Of a DNA stretch of 48,555 nt, positions 1 to 6,494 are shown in pieces; the stretch's first letter is position 1; every line of letters begins with the position of its first letter. Below the pieces are notes generated by a model that saw nothing but the letters and a program-made list of their open reading frames with translations, was not told where the DNA came from and made no database searches. The stretch covers positions 1 through 48,555 of the forward strand of contig JAGUZU010000036.1 in NCBI GenBank assembly GCA_020060625.1. The letters run 5' to 3'. The stretch is from Anaerolineales bacterium (lineage in GTDB: Bacteria > Chloroflexota > Anaerolineae > Anaerolineales > Villigracilaceae). The position numbers and the translations under genes were made by a program.

Positions 1-98
1 ATAGCGCGGCAAGCCGCAGCCAAAGTAAGTCGGATTGGCAATCCGACCTACGCGCAAAATCTTCGCGGTAGGCATAGTTTTTACAGAGCAATACTATA
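1..98. repeat. Palindromic intergenic repeat, copy 1
   Basis: This is a 98-bp element with a second copy at 38324-38417. The first 24 bases of the two copies are identical, and the right-hand part (an aaaatcttcgcgg block through to a terminal atactata) is nearly so. The centre is a hairpin (25-36 pairing with 40-51, one mismatch) whose arm sequence is unrelated to the arm in copy 2. The element ends at an in-frame stop (97-99) directly ahead of a GxxExxY gene remnant. The left boundary may lie outside the window. Confidence 0.75.
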
Positions 99-99
99 G

Positions 100-252
100 A
101 TTGCTCATAGCGCCCAACTCTTGAACTATCTTAAGGCAACAGAGATTGAAGTTGGTCTTTTATTGAACTTCGGACGTGAAGCCGAATTTCGACGTAAAAT
201 ATATGATAACCCTAAGAAAGGTTCATTGACTTGGATCACCCCCAACCCGTAA
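100..252 (+). pseudogene. C-terminal remnant of a GxxExxY family protein
   Basis: The plus frame ending at the TAA at 250-252 encodes about 50 residues that align closely with the last 50 residues of the intact GxxExxY protein at 3811-4227. Both share AQLLNYL, then EVGLLLNFG, then an RK.YDN block. The frame is closed upstream by a stop at 97-99 that belongs to the palindromic repeat. The catalytic PD-(D/E)XK part and the GxxExxY motif are absent, so this fragment cannot be functional. Whether the repeat inserted into the gene or a deletion joined the two cannot be told, because the left flank is missing. Confidence 0.75.
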
Positions 253-258
253 CCATTA

Positions 259-297
259 AGCTCTTTCCGTGAATTCCGTGTCACTCCGTGTACAAAA
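259..297. repeat. 3' arm of GxxExxY cassette
   Basis: Three spaced ccgtg blocks follow the remnant's stop codon. The stretch matches about 20 of 29 positions of the arm after the intact GxxExxY gene (4229-4260). Both arms end only a few bases before the next start codon. Confidence 0.5.
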
Positions 298-300
298 ATC

Positions 301-1056
301 ATGACCAAAACAATCCTCATCACTGGCGCGGCGGGCGGTATCGGACGCGCCTCCGTTGCCCTTTTCGCTGAAAAAGGCTGGCGAGTCATCGGCGTGGATC
401 GCAACGAATTTGGCGAAGATTTCCCCAAAAACGGACTCTTCATCCAATCCGACATTGCCCGCCCCGAAGATATGGAATCCATCTTCGAGAAAGCCAAAGC
501 CTTCACCGATTCGCTCGATGCGTTGGTCAACAATGCCGCGTTGCAAGTGGCAAAACCACTTGTGGAAACAACCGTCGATGAGTGGGATGCGGTCATGGCG
601 GCAAATCTGCGCTCGGTATTCCTCGGCGTCAAACTGGCGCATCCGCTTCTCAAAGCTGGGAATGGCGGCGCCATCGTGAACGTCTCCTCCGTCCATGCCG
701 TGCAGACTTCCGCCAACATCGCCGCCTACGCCGCCTCCAAAGGCGGGTTGCTCGCGCTAACCCGCGCCATGGCAATCGAATTCGCGCCGGAAAACATCCG
801 CGTCAATGCCGTTCTGCCCGGCGCGGTGGATACGCCCATGCTGCGTGCCGGTCTTGGGCGCGGACACGTCGGCGGCGGCGATGTGCAGGAACGCCTGGAT
901 AACCTCGCCCGCAAAACCGTCAACGGGCGCGTGGGCACACCCGCTGAAATTGCCCATGCCATTTACTTCCTCGCCGATAACGAGCAATCCTCCTTCATGA
1001 CCGGTCAAGCCATGATCGTGGACGGCGGCGCGACGGCGAGACTCAGCACGGAGTAA
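301..1056 (+). CDS. SDR family NAD(P)-dependent oxidoreductase
   Basis: This is a classical short-chain dehydrogenase/reductase of 251 residues, the usual length. The Rossmann cofactor loop TGAAGGIG is at residues 8-15, the NNAA motif near 78-81, the catalytic serine at 129/130, and the YxxxK pair at Tyr143 and Lys147. D33 at the end of the second strand suggests a preference for NAD(H). The C-terminal segment has the common ending in which an IVDGG motif closes the fold. The substrate cannot be read from sequence. It is the first gene of a plus-strand run of envelope and glycan genes, so a sugar or polyketide-like alcohol is possible, but this is only context. The ATG lies just after a GxxExxY cassette arm, with no obvious Shine-Dalgarno sequence, so its transcription may start within or near that repeat. 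Confidence 0.9.
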   Translation: MTKTILITGAAGGIGRASVALFAEKGWRVIGVDRNEFGEDFPKNGLFIQSDIARPEDMESIFEKAKAFTDSLDALVNNAALQVAKPLVETTVDEWDAVMAANLRSVFLGVKLAHPLLKAGNGGAIVNVSSVHAVQTSANIAAYAASKGGLLALTRAMAIEFAPENIRVNAVLPGAVDTPMLRAGLGRGHVGGGDVQERLDNLARKTVNGRVGTPAEIAHAIYFLADNEQSSFMTGQAMIVDGGATARLSTE

Positions 1057-1059
1057 AAA

Positions 1060-1407
1060 ATGAAAACCTCAACCATTGCTCGTTATTTAATCCTGTTGAT
1101 CTCAGCCGCCCTGACCATTCTTGGCATTGGCTCGTTCATCCGCATCGGTGAAAGCCCGAATATGGCAGCCTGGTATGCCTTTTATTCTCTTGCAATGTTC
1201 ATCGAAGCGGGAATCCTGCTGTTTTGTTATTTCCGCCTGAAAGCCAGAAGCAAAGCTATTTATTGGCTGGCTTTTATCATCCTTCTGCTTAATATCATCC
1301 TCACCATCTTCGATCAGGTTGGGTTTGTTGATATTCTCTTTATGCTTGTAAGTCTGGTCGCCCTCGTCACACTCCACTTCTCCCGAAAAGACTTCCTTCC
1401 TGAATGA
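1060..1407 (+). CDS. Small four-helix membrane protein
   Basis: This 115-residue hydrophobic protein has four predicted membrane segments: about 9-27, 40-60, 67-86 and 90-107. Short charged links (RLKAR after helix 2) suggest that loop faces the cytoplasm. No family is recognised. It starts three bases after the SDR stop codon, and its own stop overlaps the next gene's start by four bases (ATGA), so it is co-translated with its neighbours. It could help anchor or assist glycan export, but nothing in the sequence proves a role. Confidence 0.8.
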   Translation: MKTSTIARYLILLISAALTILGIGSFIRIGESPNMAAWYAFYSLAMFIEAGILLFCYFRLKARSKAIYWLAFIILLLNIILTIFDQVGFVDILFMLVSLVALVTLHFSRKDFLPE

Positions 1408-2219
1408 AACAAACCCTCAAATCATTTATCCCGCAGCCGCTTTGGCAGTTCGCGCGCGACACCTACGACGGCGTCCGCCGCATCCCTCAACTTCCAGCGG
1501 TTTATTTCCACCCGTGGCGGCGTGAGAGTATCAAACGTCTCGCCGCGTTGAAAGACATCCACAAAGGCAAACGCGCCTTCATCATCGGCAACGGACCGTC
1601 GCTGAAGCAGACCGATCTCAGCAAACTCAAGAACGAGATCACCTTTGGCATGAATCGCTTTTATCTCGCCTTTCCCGAACTTGGTTTCACCACTTCATAT
1701 ATTTGCGTTACCAACGACCTCGTCATCGAACAATTCGTCAATGACTTCCTCGCGCTTCAAGTTCCGCAATTCATCGCCTGGCGTTCCCACCGCCACTACC
1801 CACCCAACCTACCAGTTCCCAATTTGCCAACCTTCGTCTACACCTCCTACACCGGACCCAAATTCTCCACCGACGTTCGCAATCGCGTCTGGGAAGGTGC
1901 CACTGTCACCAACCTCGCATTACAACTCGCTTATCACATGGGCATCGAGCAAGCTATCATGATCGGCGTGGATCACAACTTCACCTCCAAAGGAGACGCC
2001 AACAAAACCGTCGTCTCCGAAGGTGATGACCCGAATCACTTCATGCCAAATTATTTTGGCAAAGGCGTCAAATGGCAGCTCCCCGATCTTGATACCTCCG
2101 AGGTCGGTTACATCATGGCGCGTGAAGCCTACGCCAAAGCCGGTCGTCAAGTTGTGGATGCAACCATCGGCGGCAAACTGACCGTCTTTCCCAAAGTGGA
2201 CTACAATTCGCTCTTCTAA
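1404..2219 (+). CDS. MptE-like / DUF115 domain protein
   Basis: This 271-residue protein contains the 6-hydroxymethylpterin pyrophosphokinase MptE-like (DUF115) fold. The characteristic IIGNGPSL loop is near residues 60-67, followed by the FGMNR segment and a conserved VTND. In archaea MptE acts in pterin synthesis. In bacteria DUF115 domains are mostly found in surface glycan loci, for example the Maf motility-associated factors that handle nonulosonate sugars. The neighbouring GT39 and GT2 genes favour a glycan role here. Its start overlaps the preceding stop by four bases. A heptanucleotide tract separates it from the next gene. The family assignment is fairly secure; the substrate is unknown. 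Confidence 0.8.
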   Translation: MKQTLKSFIPQPLWQFARDTYDGVRRIPQLPAVYFHPWRRESIKRLAALKDIHKGKRAFIIGNGPSLKQTDLSKLKNEITFGMNRFYLAFPELGFTTSYICVTNDLVIEQFVNDFLALQVPQFIAWRSHRHYPPNLPVPNLPTFVYTSYTGPKFSTDVRNRVWEGATVTNLALQLAYHMGIEQAIMIGVDHNFTSKGDANKTVVSEGDDPNHFMPNYFGKGVKWQLPDLDTSEVGYIMAREAYAKAGRQVVDATIGGKLTVFPKVDYNSLF

Positions 2220-2222
2220 TAA

Positions 2223-2243
2223 TTTGACTTTTGACCTTTGACT
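2223..2243. repeat. Heptanucleotide tandem repeat before GT39 start
   Basis: Three 7-bp units (tttgact, tttgacc, tttgact) end five bases before the ATG at 2249 and occupy the place where a Shine-Dalgarno sequence would be. One of several 7-bp arrays of different sequence in this window. Confidence 0.7.
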
Positions 2244-2248
2244 CCTCA

Positions 2249-3772
2249 ATGACCCTTTCGCTTCTTTCCCGTACCAAAACCTGGTCTGTCCTCTTCATCC
2301 TTCTCCTCGCCCTGGGCGGACTCCTGCGACTCCTCGACCTCACCGACCCTCCGCTTGACTTTCACACTTCTCGTCAACTTCGTAATTCCCTCGTTGCGCG
2401 TGAAATCTATTACAACGCCTTACCTTCTGCCACCGAAGAACAACGTCAACTTGCCACATCGTTTGCCAACTCAGTTGGCAAATACGAACCACCCGTCATT
2501 GAAACCATCGTTGGCTACTCCTACTTCCTAACTGGCGGCGAGACCATTGCCGTCGCTCGCGTGTGGGAGACCTTCTTTTGGCTCGCGGCTGGAGTTGCCC
2601 TCTTCGACCTGATGCGTCGTGCGGCAAATCCGTGGGCGGCATTGATCGCGATGGCGTATTACTTCGTCCTGCCCTTCTCCGTCGAAGTCAGCCGTTCCTT
2701 CCAACCCGACCCGTTGATGACCTCAGCCTTTATCATCGGCATTTATTTCCTCTACCGTTGGAGTGAAGACTCCCTTCTCCCTCTGGGAGAAGGGTTGGGG
2801 ATGAGGGTGAGGGAGACCTGGAAGTGGGCAATCCTCGCCGCTGTCTTCCTCGGTTTTGCCACCTTCGTAAAAATTGTCATCGCATTCTTTGTAGGCGCTG
2901 CTGCAATCTCTTTAGTATTCTTCACTCTCGGCAAAGATTTCTGGAAGTCCAAACAGGTTTGGGCGATGGCTGCCATTATGGTCGTCCCTGCATTGTTGTA
3001 TTACGTTGTTCTCAATCAGGGACGCTCGACGGAATACTTCTTCTCATGGACCGTCGCGCTGATGAAGCTCATTACCAGCACGGACTTCTACACCAAATGG
3101 CTGGCATTTCTTGGCACGCTTTTCGGTCTAACCATCCTCTTCCTCAGCATCGCAGGCGCGCTCATTGCCCCGTCTCGTATGCGTTGGCTGTTGGTCAGTT
3201 TGTGGATTGGCTATCTGATGTACGGGCTCACGTTGCCTTTCCAGATGTATACGCACAGTTACTATCACATTCAACTCATCCCGCTCATTGCGCTGGGACT
3301 GGCTGTGGTGTTGCATCCGCTCACTGAAAGTGTGGCAGGCATGGGCGGAGTCCGAGCCGCGGGTTTCATCGCTCTGGCGGCGGCTGTGATCGGATATCAA
3401 GCCTACGTTTCCCGCTCTGTCCTCGTCGCGGAAAGTTTTCGTCATGAACCCGCATTTTGGAATCATGTGGGGGATGCCTTCCCTTCGGATGCGAAAGTCA
3501 TCGCGCTGACGCAGGATTACGGCTATCGCTTGATGCTGTATGGCTGGCGCAAAGTGGACTTGTGGCCCCTCGCCACCGAGTTGAGCGCCACCCGCAACCC
3601 GGATAAAGATAACGCCGCGCAGTTCGACGAATTGACCGCAGGGAAAGATTATTTTCTTGTGACCGCATTTGGGCAATTGGATAAACAACCTGGTCTGAAA
3701 AAAATATTGGATACATATCCCATTGCCATTCAAGGTGAAGGGTATGTTCTTTACGATCTAAGGGCTAAATAG
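2249..3772 (+). CDS. GT39-family (ArnT/PMT-like) membrane glycosyltransferase
   Basis: This polytopic GT-C type glycosyltransferase has about ten to twelve membrane segments and a soluble C-terminal domain. After the first helix comes the acidic loop DLTDPPLDFHTSRQ, the position of the catalytic aspartate in ArnT/PMT enzymes, which move sugars from polyprenyl-phosphate carriers on the outer face of the membrane. It is a clear paralogue of the minus-strand gene at 17325-18848; both share the TRQ loop and the C-terminal LTQDYG..L..WGW segment. The ATG at 2249 gives 507 residues, exactly the paralogue's length. An upstream TTG at 2231 would start inside the heptad repeat and is rejected. A loop near residue 180 is encoded by a read-through hairpin repeat (2771-2812). 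The stop codon merges with the 5' arm of the GxxExxY cassette. Confidence 0.85.
   Translation: MTLSLLSRTKTWSVLFILLLALGGLLRLLDLTDPPLDFHTSRQLRNSLVAREIYYNALPSATEEQRQLATSFANSVGKYEPPVIETIVGYSYFLTGGETIAVARVWETFFWLAAGVALFDLMRRAANPWAALIAMAYYFVLPFSVEVSRSFQPDPLMTSAFIIGIYFLYRWSEDSLLPLGEGLGMRVRETWKWAILAAVFLGFATFVKIVIAFFVGAAAISLVFFTLGKDFWKSKQVWAMAAIMVVPALLYYVVLNQGRSTEYFFSWTVALMKLITSTDFYTKWLAFLGTLFGLTILFLSIAGALIAPSRMRWLLVSLWIGYLMYGLTLPFQMYTHSYYHIQLIPLIALGLAVVLHPLTESVAGMGGVRAAGFIALAAAVIGYQAYVSRSVLVAESFRHEPAFWNHVGDAFPSDAKVIALTQDYGYRLMLYGWRKVDLWPLATELSATRNPDKDNAAQFDELTAGKDYFLVTAFGQLDKQPGLKKILDTYPIAIQGEGYVLYDLRAK
2771..2812. repeat. Hairpin repeat read through in GT39 gene
   Basis: A perfect 10-bp inverted repeat (cccttctccc / gggagaaggg, loop tct) is followed by a G-rich ttggggatgaggg tail, resembling common palindromic intergenic repeats. 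It is in frame and encodes LLPLGEGLGMRVRE in a loop where the 17.3-kb paralogue has a shorter, unrelated sequence. Confidence 0.7.
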
Positions 3773-3802
3773 GACGCTGACGAGCGCGGATGGACGCGGA
3801 GG
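3771..3802. repeat. 5' inverted arm of GxxExxY cassette
   Basis: The arm starts with ggacgctgac and ends with gacgcggagg. It begins within the GT39 stop codon and is an imperfect inverted match to 4229-4260, sharing ggacgc and the inner acgcgga block. It belongs to the same repeat type as the arms near 25.8, 26.0 and 27.1-27.2 kb. Confidence 0.55.
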
Positions 3803-3810
3803 TTTTTGTG

Positions 3811-4227
3811 ATGAATAACCAAGTAGACTTGAAACACAAAGATGTAACTGAAAAAATCTTGCACGCTTTCTACAAGATCGTTTATCCCCAGCTTGGCTAT
3901 GGCTTTCTTGAGAAAGTATACGAAAATGCCATGGCTGTTGCTCTTACTTCAATGGGTTTAAAAGTGGAGCCGCAAGTTGAAATTCTTGTATATTTTCAAA
4001 ATCAGGTTGTTGGCGAACACTTTGCCGATTTGGTTGTTAACGAGGCTGTAATTGTTGAGTTGAAAGCAGCATCGCGACTTTCGCCAGAACATGAAGCCCA
4101 ATTGTTAAACTATCTTCGTGCAACTCCTTATGAAGTAGGACTGTTGTTAAATTTTGGACCTAAGCCAGATTTCAAACGCAAGGCATACGATAATTACCGC
4201 AAGACTCACACATGGAAACCGAATTAA
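3811..4227 (+). CDS. GxxExxY protein (PD-(D/E)XK nuclease-like)
   Basis: This small protein of 138 residues from the ATG at 3811 belongs to the GxxExxY family. The signature GFLEKVY lies near residue 31. It is followed by a PD-(D/E)XK-like core: an aspartate in FADLVV, then VELKA carrying the E.K pair. The conserved C-terminal AQLLNYL and VGLLLNFG blocks follow. The fold implies a nuclease, but no substrate or biological role is established for the family. An ATG at 3790 would start inside the 5' repeat arm, so 3811 is preferred. The gene sits between GT39 and GT2 genes with repeat arms on both sides. Its base composition is more A+T rich than its neighbours, which suggests it is an insertion into a pre-existing operon. 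Related fragments lie at 100-252 and 25844-25969. Confidence 0.85.
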   Translation: MNNQVDLKHKDVTEKILHAFYKIVYPQLGYGFLEKVYENAMAVALTSMGLKVEPQVEILVYFQNQVVGEHFADLVVNEAVIVELKAASRLSPEHEAQLLNYLRATPYEVGLLLNFGPKPDFKRKAYDNYRKTHTWKPN

Positions 4228-4228
4228 A

Positions 4229-4260
4229 AATCCGCGTTTTCAGTGTTTATCCGCGTCCCT
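4229..4260. repeat. 3' inverted arm of GxxExxY cassette
   Basis: The arm starts with atccgcg and ends with atccgcgtccc. Its reverse complement matches the general pattern of the 5' arm at 3771-3802 and of the element at 27139-27203. It ends about six bases before the GT2 start codon. Confidence 0.55.
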
Positions 4261-4266
4261 TTTAAA

Positions 4267-5196
4267 ATGACCCTTGTCTCGATAATCACCCCCTCCTATA
4301 ACCAGGCGAAATATCTTGAGCAGACGATTCTTTCTGTACTGAATCAAGATTATCCACGCATCGAATACATCGTCATGGACGGCGCGTCTACGGACGGAAG
4401 CGTTGACATCATCAAGAAATATGCTGCGAAATTGGCATATTGGGAATCGGTAAAAGATAAAGGACAGGCGGATGCCATCAACAAAGGATTTGCCCGCGCC
4501 TCCGGCGACATCGTTGCCTGGCTCAACTCCGACGATTATTATCTCCCCGGAGCAGTCAGTGCGGCGGTAAAGGTCTTTGAAGAAAACCCTGATGTTGCTC
4601 TGCTTTATGGAAATATGCTCGCAGTGGATGAACATGGCGCAACCTTCAACACGCTCACCTACAAGCAGCTCGCGCTTGAAGAATTGCTTTGTTTTCAAAT
4701 CATCGGTCAGCCCGCTGTCTTCATGCGCCGCTCTGCTTTGCAAAAAACAAGCGGACTTGACCTCACGTTTCATTTTTTACTCGATCACTTGCTATGGATA
4801 AAAATTGCCAAACAAGGAAAACTTTTGCATGTGGACCAAACCTGGGCGGCTGCGCGTTATCATGCCGAGGCGAAGAATGTCGCCAAAGCCACCGAGTTCG
4901 GGCGCGAAGCCTTCCGCATTTTGGAGACCATTGCACAGGATAAAGACCTAGCAAAATCGTTGTTAGACGTTGACCGTCGCGCACACGCCTCCGCCTTCCG
5001 TGTGGATGCGCGTTATCTGCTCGATGGCGGGCTTCCCGCCCGGGCGTTACGCGCATGGTTCCGCGCGTTGACCATCCATCCGCCGACAGCGCTGGCGCGG
5101 ACAAATCTTTTCATTTCAGCGATTTTGAATTTGCTGGGGTTGGGGAGGTTGCGAGAAGAGGTATTGAGAATGCGGGAAAGCCGCTACCAAAAGTGA
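4267..5196 (+). CDS. Glycosyltransferase family 2
   Basis: This GT-A fold inverting glycosyltransferase has 309 residues from the ATG at 4267. The N-terminal VSIITPSYNQ strand-loop binds the nucleotide. The block DGASTDGS follows near residue 40, and the metal-binding SDD (in WLNSDDYY) is near residue 90. It lacks membrane helices apart from a hydrophobic C-terminal patch and so acts at the cytoplasmic face. It is a close paralogue of the GT2 at 14112-14888; the first 100 residues are largely shared, including the DYPRIEYIV segment. An ATG at 4243 lies inside the repeat arm and is rejected as the start. It is probably the last gene of the 0.3-5.2 kb operon, since a terminator follows immediately. 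Donor and acceptor are unknown. Confidence 0.88.
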   Translation: MTLVSIITPSYNQAKYLEQTILSVLNQDYPRIEYIVMDGASTDGSVDIIKKYAAKLAYWESVKDKGQADAINKGFARASGDIVAWLNSDDYYLPGAVSAAVKVFEENPDVALLYGNMLAVDEHGATFNTLTYKQLALEELLCFQIIGQPAVFMRRSALQKTSGLDLTFHFLLDHLLWIKIAKQGKLLHVDQTWAAARYHAEAKNVAKATEFGREAFRILETIAQDKDLAKSLLDVDRRAHASAFRVDARYLLDGGLPARALRAWFRALTIHPPTALARTNLFISAILNLLGLGRLREEVLRMRESRYQK

Positions 5197-5228
5197 CAGC
5201 CGCCTCACAGGCGGCCGTCACTTTTTTA
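5189..5228. terminator. Bidirectional intrinsic terminator
   Basis: The stem gtgacagccgcc / ggcggccgtcac (one unpaired position) has an A-run on its left and six Ts on its right. It therefore serves the plus-strand GT2 gene and the convergent minus-strand methyltransferase region. Confidence 0.85.
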
Positions 5229-5245
5229 AGAGAGTTTTATAAAGA

Positions 5246-5452
5246 TTATGGCGCAACCCCCAAAATCAAAACAGGAATGTCAATATCCGACACGCCGCGT
5301 TGTTCCAAATCCCAAACAAATTGTTCAAAATATGAAACGCCCGAAGACATATCTTCAGCCAGCTCTTTCACGGGAACAATTTCAATACCAACTTCCGTAT
5401 TCTCCTTTGTCGTCAAGCAGATTTCTTTGTTCGTAGGTTTCTTTCCATTCAT
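5246..5452 (-). pseudogene. C-terminal fragment, possible restriction endonuclease remnant
   Basis: Minus-strand frame reading past the methyltransferase in a different phase. From the ATG at 5452 it encodes 68 residues, the last 60 of which look like a natural protein end (GIEIVPVKELAED, then YFEQFVWDLEQRG and DIDIPVLILGVAP). It overlaps the last 71 bases of the methyltransferase and has no room for a complete enzyme. Gene order (methyltransferase then this fragment, same strand) fits a type II restriction partner that lost its N-terminal part by deletion. This identity is an inference; the fragment could also be an uncharacterised small protein. It ends at the shared terminator. Confidence 0.4.
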
Positions 5453-6380
5453 CGGGAATCCGCGAGACCTTATCCCTGCCCGTTGGCTGATATACGGGCG
5501 TTCCAAGCTGGCGATAACCAAGCGTCCCGTTGAAATAAGAAAGAATCCGATCTCGCGCCAGATCAACATATTCCTTTTCCTTATCGCTCCCCACAGCGCG
5601 GCGGTTATTTTTGATAGCAGCAATAAGCGCGGAACCTACACCTGCAAACGGGTCAAAAACCCAATCGCCCTCATTGGAAAATGCAAGAACACATCGTTCC
5701 ACCAGTTCGATTGGGTATTGACAGGGATGTTCCGTTTTTTCAGGGTGATTGGCTTTTACGTTTGGGATATCCCAAATTTCCTGCTCCCAATCCTGTAAAA
5801 CGACTTCCCATACATCAGACGGATTCTTTCCCAATGGATTACCGGAAAGTTGTCCCTTTTTTTCCCCTTTGAAATGACGCTTCCCAGGATATTTCGATGG
5901 GACACGAACGCGATCAAGATTAAATAGATATTTGTCGCTTTTTGTAAACCACAAAATAGTCTCATATCTTCCTGAAAAACGCTTTGATGCGTGGAGCCCG
6001 TGACCAAAACGCCAAATAATCCGGTTTCGCAAGCGCAAATCAAATTTTTTAAATATTCCATAATACAAAATATCCAGAGGGTAAACTTCGCCATTTTCAA
6101 CAAAGTTACCCACCTGCCAACATAAACTGCCCGTGTTTTTCAAAACACGATAAAGTTCGCCAATAATTTCAGATTGCTGTTCGAGATAATGCTCAATCTC
6201 AACTTTACTTTCATAATCTTTGCCAAGATTGTAAGGCGGGGACGTGATGATTAACTGAATGGAATTATCCGGAATTTCGGCGAGCAAGTCTTTGGTATCG
6301 CCGTTAAATAAGACAATATCGGCGTTTTCGGTAAAATGATCATTGAGCGGTTTGGGTAGTTGAAACAAGGGTAAACTCAT
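5382..6380 (-). CDS. DNA methyltransferase (beta-class, N4-cytosine or N6-adenine)
   Basis: This 332-residue site-specific DNA methyltransferase transfers a methyl group from AdoMet to an exocyclic amino group. The catalytic motif IV is TSPPYNLGKDY (residues 46-56); SPPY is more common in N4-cytosine enzymes but does not settle the base. The AdoMet-binding motif DPFAGVGS comes later, near residue 240, giving the motif IV-target domain-motif I order of the beta class. The C-terminal TGRDKVSRIPDEW is a usual family ending, after which about 18 extra residues run out of frame into the downstream fragment. No intact restriction gene is present, so it is likely a solitary methylase. A TAAAAT hexamer 7 bases before the ATG and no Shine-Dalgarno sequence suggest a nearly leaderless transcript. 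It is flanked on both sides by glycan genes. Confidence 0.88.
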   Translation of the reverse strand: MSLPLFQLPKPLNDHFTENADIVLFNGDTKDLLAEIPDNSIQLIITSPPYNLGKDYESKVEIEHYLEQQSEIIGELYRVLKNTGSLCWQVGNFVENGEVYPLDILYYGIFKKFDLRLRNRIIWRFGHGLHASKRFSGRYETILWFTKSDKYLFNLDRVRVPSKYPGKRHFKGEKKGQLSGNPLGKNPSDVWEVVLQDWEQEIWDIPNVKANHPEKTEHPCQYPIELVERCVLAFSNEGDWVFDPFAGVGSALIAAIKNNRRAVGSDKEKEYVDLARDRILSYFNGTLGYRQLGTPVYQPTGRDKVSRIPDEWKETYEQRNLLDDKGEYGSWY

Positions 6381-6386
6381 GCGGTA

Positions 6387-6392
6387 ATTTTA
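6387..6392 (-). promoter_or_regulatory. Candidate -10 box of the methyltransferase gene
   Basis: TAAAAT on the minus strand ends 6 bases before the ATG (6380), with no Shine-Dalgarno sequence between them. No clear -35 box is seen. Confidence 0.35.
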
Positions 6393-6476
6393 CTCTATTC
6401 CTCTTCCCGCTTTTCCATGTAAAGTCCGCGTTACAATCTCTCCTTCTCTCCCTGCGTCTGTTTTCACAGCATACCG

Positions 6477-6482
6477 TATAAT
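6477..6482 (+). promoter_or_regulatory. Candidate -10 box (TATAAT) of the capsule-type gene
   Basis: A perfect TATAAT ends 12 bases before the ATG at 6495, leaving a 5' untranslated region of only a few bases and no ribosome-binding site. No convincing -35 hexamer is seen. Confidence 0.5.
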
Positions 6483-6494
6483 ATCAACCCTATC

